Shown piece by piece: positions 44,161 to 50,184 of a DNA stretch of 50,184 nucleotides (position 1 is its first letter; every line of letters begins with the position of its first letter). The notes beneath the pieces were generated by a model. The model was not told where the DNA came from, made no database searches, and saw only the letters and a program-made list of their open reading frames with translations. Origin of the DNA: Porogramme epimiltina (Eukaryota > Basidiomycota > Agaricomycetes > Polyporales > Polyporaceae). The stretch covers positions 1 to 50,184 of the forward strand of contig FTLJ01000134.1 of the NCBI GenBank assembly GCA_900155495.1. Reading direction: 5' to 3'. The position numbers and the translations under genes were made by a program.

Positions 44161-44573
44161 CTCTCTGAAGCCGGAATAGGCGGGAGACCGCCTCCTGATG
44201 GCACCTCCGGCTCGAAAGTTCTGGATCTGTCCCCGGTAACGCCGACCAGTTCAGATATAGCCTGTGCACGTCTCTCTATGCAGTGTCGGGAAATAAGTCG
44301 TGTAATGCTGGGTATGGTAACGCGATACAACATGATACGTGGTGGAGTAGAACCCATACTATCATATGATATCCGCTTGCGTGCATGAGCGAACCGGGTG
44401 CTACGTATATCGCTTTGGCTGCAGGAGAACGGTGTCACAACGCAACTGGGGAGGAGTAGAGAGTGGCTTACGGAGGCTGTCCCTACGTAGGTAAGAGCTT
44501 GGGAATACGGGGATCTTATTACATATGCAGAGTTTCAAAGCTTTCCTCAAAAATCAAGCCGGCACCTACGGCA
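44161..44573. other. spacer between copy relic and HET gene 5
   Basis: About 410 bases without coding signal; it should contain the 3' end of HET gene 5. Confidence 0.5.
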
Positions 44574-46581
44574 TCACGGTCTCGAGTGAGAGGTGACTAT
44601 CGGGAGAGGGGGGTATTCCAAGGCAGGCGCTGGGAGCGAAGACAGAGGGGGTATCCAGACGTTCGCGCGGCGTTGGATCTCTGCGTGCGCCCATCCTTCT
44701 AGTTCCAGGTGGAGCACGAGGGTTTGCTGAGGCGCAAATTGGCAGGGAGTAAATGAGAGACGTATTGTGTGTGAGGGGCACCCGAAGGTCTTGCTGAAAC
44801 CCGGCCATGTCGCGATATGGTCGGAGTGGCAATCGTGTATCTCTGGGTCCCATCCAGAAAAGTCGTATTTTGGATCGTCCACAGTAGCCTTCGCCCAGTG
44901 GTTAAAATGACCACCGGCGGGACAATTCCTGGCACATGTTCCGAGAGCGACCGAAAAGCCCTCATCGTAGCATGACGCACCGTCCAATGTGGATGACAGA
45001 TGAAAAACGTTGAACTGTACCACTAAGGATTGGTTTCCGATAGGCTTGTTATCCACAACGAGGCGAACCACCACCATGTCGAGCAGTTCCAGTCTGCTGA
45101 TAAGCCAGTGCGGAACGCGGAATGGAGGAGTAGGAGTAATGCAGTTGAGCGGGTAGAAGAGACTGAGTCCTCTGTCGAAGGAGTTTGGGGGATCTTGATT
45201 AACGATGTAAATGTTGCGCCATTCTGCTTTTAGAGATTTCGCGTTGAACTTGAGGTTGTAGAAGTCTTCGCCTAGAGACGTTAGCCGTACAAGCGCCTCG
45301 ACGCCACTAGTCCTGTAGACATATCCTGGCGTGTATCGCTTCTTCGTGGGATCCTGGACAACATCATTCGCCTCGTGGAGCAGCAACCCCACATGACCCT
45401 GATCGGTGTGGCACAAGAGGACGATAAGGATGTACCCTTCGCCGAGATCTGCAACAGGAAAACGACATTTCAAGCCGTAACTGGTAATGGCAAACTCGGG
45501 GAGTTCAATGACTCCGAAAGGACCTTTCTCTCTGCGCGATCCGACATCAAGATGGCTCTAGATAGTAAAAGCGACTCGTGAGTGCCAATACGGAATTTTA
45601 AGTGAGAAGGATACTGACGTGCTCTGGCTTCCATTGGTGCGAGAGGTAGGGTTGTAGTGACGCGACTGATGTCGGAGTAAACTCGACTACTCTACCTCCA
45701 AATGGTCGGATAAAGCTATGTGGGGTGGGCGCGAGGAGGTTGAGTTGCACGGAGCCGTTAAATCCATCTTTGCGATCTGACGGAGGGATAGAGTGATGTG
45801 TATCATGGAATACCCAATCTCCCCAAACGAAGAGGCTAGAGTCGAACGACAACTTCATGATCTCCTCTTGGAGGCGGCGGAATGCTTGTCGTCCCTCCCC
45901 ATAAATTGTGGGAATGTTGACACCGAATAGGCCTAGAAGACAGTACGCCTCGTCCTCTATGCGTGTCGTCATTCTCTTAGATGCCCACGACATGCGCTCG
46001 GCTATCGACAGACTGGAGAACGTTGCCTTGTGGGTGAGGACTTCCCGGCGAACGCCAGTAACCTCCTCGAGGAGGACAGCTATGTCCTTCTTCCCGCCTA
46101 TCTGTAGCCAGTCCTTGGAGAAGAAAAGGATATTGACGGGAGCGATGAGCTCTTGCAATGTCCACCCACGGGTGTGCCATCGCGCGCGGCGAAAGGCAGA
46201 GTTATGGGCCGCAAGAACGTCGTCTGAGGGGACGTCCGCCAGAAATGCGTAACACATCTCGGAGGCGGCGTACCAGCGAAACATCGAGTTAATTGCCTCT
46301 GAAAGTTCGGTGCTGCTCGTCTTGTCGATACAACAGGTGTCGATCCATACCCATTGGAAGGCATGGCGCTCCGCTACCATGCAGCAATTACGGATCTTGG
46401 GGGGGACAAGGTCGCGTGGATTCCGACCCGAAATTCGGCATCGCTGTTTGAGTTCTTGTATGTCTTGGAACGTCGATTCGTCATCACTCCAGGTGTGGGA
46501 GAGGATGACGTAGCCCCCGTCGACCGCATCGGACGTAAGGAAGAAATGCAATTCGGCTCGGTCAGTGCTAAGGAGCCACAT
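44574..46581 (-). CDS. HET-domain protein 5
   Basis: Predicted 648 residues from exons 46581-45619 and 45557-44574, with a 61-base phase-0 intron. HET motifs: GGYVILSHTW, WVWIDTCCIDKTSSTELSEA, RRARWHTRGWTLQELIAP. Following segments: AERMSWASKRMTTRIEDEAY and NIPTIYGEGRQAFRRLQEEI. Exon 2 carries the shared C-terminal region (GLKCRFPVADLGEGY, CHSDHIATWPGFSKTFG, RLSFTPCQFAPQQTLVLHLE) and is closest to HET gene 1 (GMKCRFPIAEVDG, LGGDLYNLRF against LGEDFYNLKF). It lacks the coiled-coil tail of HET gene 1. All canonical HET residues are present. It lies between direct repeats B and C, so unequal recombination could remove it. Confidence 0.9.
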
Positions 46582-47342
46582 TGTATAGTCACTATAAAGA
46601 AGACATGAGGATTGTTTGAAGAGGCGAAGATATTGACACTACTACCTAGTCGCTGTTTCCTTCAGCTAGTCGCTTTAGTGGAGTACTACCATGGGGCTCA
46701 GGCTACCCGGTGAAGGAGGAATCGGCAGGATGAGTCGCCAAACAGCGTGAGAGGATGCACGTGCCCCCGTGGGAATGTTAATGTTAAGAGTTAGCGCCCC
46801 AGTGACCCTGGGGCCTGGGCGGCTCTCGTTGGTCGTGATATTTCTACCGTGGCGGAGGAAAGCTCGACGACGCAATCAACTACCGGTCTTCACATTCTCG
46901 AACAGCGTCCGTGACGATGAATTTGTCTTAGTGTTGAGTCTAGTACTCGAAGACTGCCGATACACTGAGTGGATAATGGTTATGAAAGTGCTGAACGGTA
47001 TATAAAGCGACCGCCACACCTATTCTGGTCGAGTACTATGGCTGACTTCTCACAACTTTCTGTAGTTATACGAGCTATACAAGTCAGCACCACAGAAGCA
47101 AAATTATTCACCTTTGAAAGGCCAAAATCCTGCGTTGAATCCGACATACTAGCGAGCCCCTCGCCCAATCAGCTCTTCTGGCCATACTCAGTGGGGTCGC
47201 CGGGTGGGCTATGAGGCTCTATGAGGTCAAGGCTAGCATGCCATGGCCTCTCCCGTACGCCCTCGCGTCCAATTCAACCAGGTAAACCACAAGGCGCCAT
47301 GCACAGGGCCTGCAGGGGACAGATTATAGTGAGGAGCACGCT
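46582..47342. other. divergent intergenic region, HET gene 5 / copy C
   Basis: About 760 bases between the HET gene 5 start (-) and the shared promoter block of copy C (+). No gene seen. It should contain the HET gene 5 promoter next to 46582. Confidence 0.5.
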
Positions 47343-47438
47343 CACGTGCTTCGAACGAACACGACGCGACACGGACGACGCCAGCCACTCTCCAGCTTCC
47401 CCCGACTCCCTTCTCTTCGGCTCCCCGTCCCATATATA
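47343..47438 (+). promoter_or_regulatory. copy C promoter: CACGTG and TATA box
   Basis: CACGTG at 47343-47348 and TATATA at 47433-47438, 90 bases apart; start codon 117 bases past the TATA. The bases just before CACGTG (acgct) are shared with copy B but not A. The leader has only one aacacctc unit, against three in A and B. Confidence 0.6.
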
Positions 47439-47549
47439 CTCCGCCCCCATGTTCAACTTTCCTTACCTCGCTTCTCCTCTCACCCCCATCACCCTAGCCC
47501 CTGCGACACACAACTCTATCCACTCGACAACACCTCAACGCTCAGCAGC

Positions 47550-50184
47550 ATGCGGAACCTCCTCGATCAAGCGGCCAAGTGTGCCCTCCCTCCAGGCGAT
47601 ATCGCTAGACCCGACTGTGGCGATCCACCGAACTCTCTCGGCATGTACGCCTGGCCTGTCATCGTCTTTGGCGTCCTCTACCTTGTGGTCCTCCTCAGCA
47701 CTGCGGCGAACATCCTCGGCTTCCCCTCCGTCCTAGCCCTCGCATCCCGTCTTTGTACGCTCCCGGGCCGGACCGTCGTCATGTTCTTGTCAGCCTCTGC
47801 TCACTGCGTCGGGATCTTCGTCGAGGTCAACCTCACCACGGTCTACGTGCTCGCTAAAGACGTACACTTGGCATTCTGTCTGATTCGGTCCTGTGTCCTC
47901 GGTGCCGTCAAGTTCGTATCTTCTACGGCCCATCGCGTCAAGACACTCGCCGTCGATATCGCCAACTACACAGCGTCGACCGCCGCCAGCCTCGCAAGAT
48001 TTTTTCAGTCGTCGGCCACCAGCATCTCCCCGTCCTGCATCGTCATCGGAGTCAGACTCATATGGAAATCGCTCGCTGCGTTCGCTACTAGCATCATCCG
48101 ACCTGGGCTTTCCTTCTCGTTCCGGCTCACGGCCGCGGTCCTTCTCCAGCTCGGAACGGGAGTCGCTTGTTGCATGCTTGCGGGGATCGGTCTTGTAGCT
48201 GGCGGTGTGTGTCTGGTGGGCGTCGACTTGTCGCGTGCAACGCTCGGGATGTCTCTGGTGGTGTTCCGCTCTATAGGGGACGTCTTGGGGTCTACGACAC
48301 TTCAGCAAGAGGTTCCCGACAACGGGGTTTGTTCATCCGAGGTGGAGGTGGAAGCAGTGGAGGAGGTTGTGTCGAGCGGCGAGGTCATGATCTATGGTAC
48401 GCTCATTCCCTTCTTTGTTGTTCTCGCTTACTCACGCTCTTCAAGGCCCTCAACCCGTCGCGCTGGCTCCCCTCGCATACCCCACCGATGTCGTCTTCCT
48501 CACCTTCACTCGCTTCGACCTCCTCTCGGCCTTCGCCTACGCGTACTATCCCATCTGCCGCCCCATCCTCGCGACCTGGGCCTCAACTCATTGTCAGGAG
48601 ACCGCCGTTCAGCAACACGCCCTCACTGCCGCCGTTCCTACCGAGCAGGTCGTATACGACATTCCGATCCAGCGGCCTACCCTCCTCCTCACGTGGGTCC
48701 CCCTGTCGGTCGATGTTGATGTTTCAACCAGCGTCGGCGACGTCCAGGCAACGATCGTGGAGCTGGACAACGCGTCCTGCGATGACGGCTTGAGTACGAT
48801 CATCTCAGAATGGGTCGAAGACGAGGACAGCGTTTCCGTTCGTGGGTGGGAGGCCGAGGCGGCGGATGCAGTCACCGAGGCGACAGTATACGGTGCGTTC
48901 ACATGCCTCTCCGTGTCGCCCTCTTCCTTCCTCATCAACGTCTTCTCTCTCAAGGCCCTCATCGCGTCGCACCGGCTTCCCCGGTATACCCCACCGACGT
49001 CGTCTTCCTCAACTTCACCTGCTCCGACCTCCTCTCCGCTTTCGCATACGCATACTATCCCATCTCCATCCCCACCGTCGCGACCTCTACTCTCGTCGCC
49101 GATCAGGAGGTCGTCGTTCAGCAGTGCGACGACAACGCCGTCACCATCGCTGTCCCCAGCGAGCGACCCGTCGACGAGGTTTCGACCCAGCGGCCTACGC
49201 TGCTCCTCACGTGGATCCTCGCTTCGATTGCCGTCGATGACCCCGCTACTGTTGGCGAGCTGGAGGCAACGATCGAGGAGTTGGACCCCGCCTCTTCGGA
49301 CGACGACCTGATCTTGGCCACGCCAACGTTCATCGAGGACCGTAGCACCAGTACTGTCGGTCAAGCTGCAGAGGTTGCGGTTGCGGTGGAATGTGATGAG
49401 ATCATGGTATACGGTGCGTTCACATGTTTCTCCGTCTTTCCGTCTTGCTTACGCTCCATGAAGGTCTTCGCCCTCATCTCCATTCTGCTCCGGTTTCGGG
49501 CACCGACGCTGCAGTCTTCGGCTACACTCCTTTCGACATCCTTGCCGCCTACGCATACACATACTATCCCGTCCAGCGCCTTATCTCGACTACCTTCGTC
49601 TCACTCGGCATTCAAGAGATCACCGTCCAGCGCGACTATCACCAGATCTTCACGATCCCCATCCCCGGTGCACCACCTGCCAGTGCTATCACCCTACGCG
49701 AGGCTGTCCCCAACTCTCCACCACTCCTCCTGGACTCGGACTGGGACTCGGAATCCGACGACCTCAGCGCGGTCATCGTAGAATCCGACTCGTCCGACTC
49801 CAGTACCTACTCTGACGACCTCGACGTTACTCTCGTCGACATTGCCGTCCCTCCTGCCGTCCTCGACGACAAGCCTGACGACATGCCCGCGCACTCTCTC
49901 ATCAAGCCTACCTCGGCCGATGACGATGCGCTTGACGCTGTCGTCACCCAGGCTCCCCACGCTCCTCCGCCGCCCTCCGCACTCAACAAGGACGCTCCCG
50001 CTTTCGTTCCCTCCTCGCTCGCTTCCTCCGCGCCGTCCACACCGCCGCGGAGCCTATCTATCCCGACGTCCCTCCCTCGTTACTCCTTCTACCCCCCCGA
50101 TGATGCCGTCGTCTCTGATGTCGCTCCTGTCTTCGTCCCGCATGGTTACATGTGGGGAGGATATGGAGTCGAGTACAGTGCATT
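47550..50184 (+). CDS. module-repeat membrane protein, copy C (cut by window end)
   Basis: Exons 47550-48396 (847), 48446-48892 (447), 48955-49413 (459) and 49464 to beyond 50184. Introns of 49, 62 and 50 bases match copies A and B exactly in length and phase. It starts MRNLLDQAAKCALPPGD. Module junctions and motifs are as in copy B: DVVFLTFTRFDLLSAFAYAY, then DVVFLNFTCSDLLSAFAYAY, then DAAVFGYTPFDILAAYAYTY. There is no extra mini-exon. The window ends within the GYMWGGYGVEYSA segment, about 85 residues before the end expected from B. The visible reading frame has no stops, so the gene is probably intact. Same orientation as copy B, opposite to A. Confidence 0.85.

Noticed and set aside
47346..48719. 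Long open frames reading through the introns of the A/B/C family (for example 457 codons in copy C)
   Set aside because: Introns of 49, 62 and 50 bases shift the frame and the modules align only when they are spliced out; the read-through parts are Arg/Ser/Pro-rich shadow sequence.

Overview
This window is nuclear DNA of a filamentous fungus, most likely a basidiomycete of the Agaricomycetes. The genes are GC-rich and split by many short GT-AG introns (mostly 47-72 bases). They include a transportin, an MFS sugar transporter, a DUF6533-type membrane protein and a DUF4203/TM198-type protein, as well as five HET-domain (vegetative-incompatibility type) genes of the MWLLSTD-starting kind common in mushroom-forming fungi. 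I cannot name the species.

Layout. 1-4.7 kb is a gene graveyard: a frameshifted protein-kinase relic, a PCL-type cyclin gene broken up by two 30-bp minisatellites, and a frameshifted fragment of an unidentified conserved protein. 5.8-8.1 kb holds HET gene 1 (+). 10.3-12.1 kb holds a multi-exon DUF6533-like membrane protein (+), convergent with HET gene 2 (-, 12.4-14.6 kb). 16.1-19.8 kb is a complete nine-exon transportin/Kap104 gene (-). 21.8-24.1 kb is an MFS sugar transporter (-). It is divergent from an unnamed multi-pass membrane protein (+, 24.7-27.5 kb) that has a 1,024-base first intron. 28.1-32.6 kb holds HET genes 3 and 4 in tandem (+).

The right third is the most unusual part. A large membrane-anchored, module-repeat protein of no family I recognise is present in three copies: A (-, 32.9-35.9 kb), B (+, 41.0-43.9 kb) and C (+, 47.55 kb to the window end, cut off). 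A short relic of a fourth copy lies at 44.08-44.16 kb. Exon and intron lengths are almost identical between copies. The middle exons are themselves repeats of each other, all bounded by phase-1 introns after a Tyr-Gly. Copy A carries an extra 69-base exon made by duplicating the end of exon 1 together with its intron. Copies A and B form the arms of an inverted repeat around the DUF4203 gene (38.2-39.8 kb). Copies B and C are direct repeats around HET gene 5 (-, 44.6-46.6 kb). Twice, a HET gene and a copy of this family are convergent neighbours.

Nothing in the window looks like an operon, CRISPR array, rRNA or tRNA, and I found no intact transposon. The combination of HET paralogues, recent local duplications, minisatellites and gene relics suggests a fast-evolving accessory or subtelomere-like region around housekeeping genes (transportin, sugar transporter). 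This last statement is inference.
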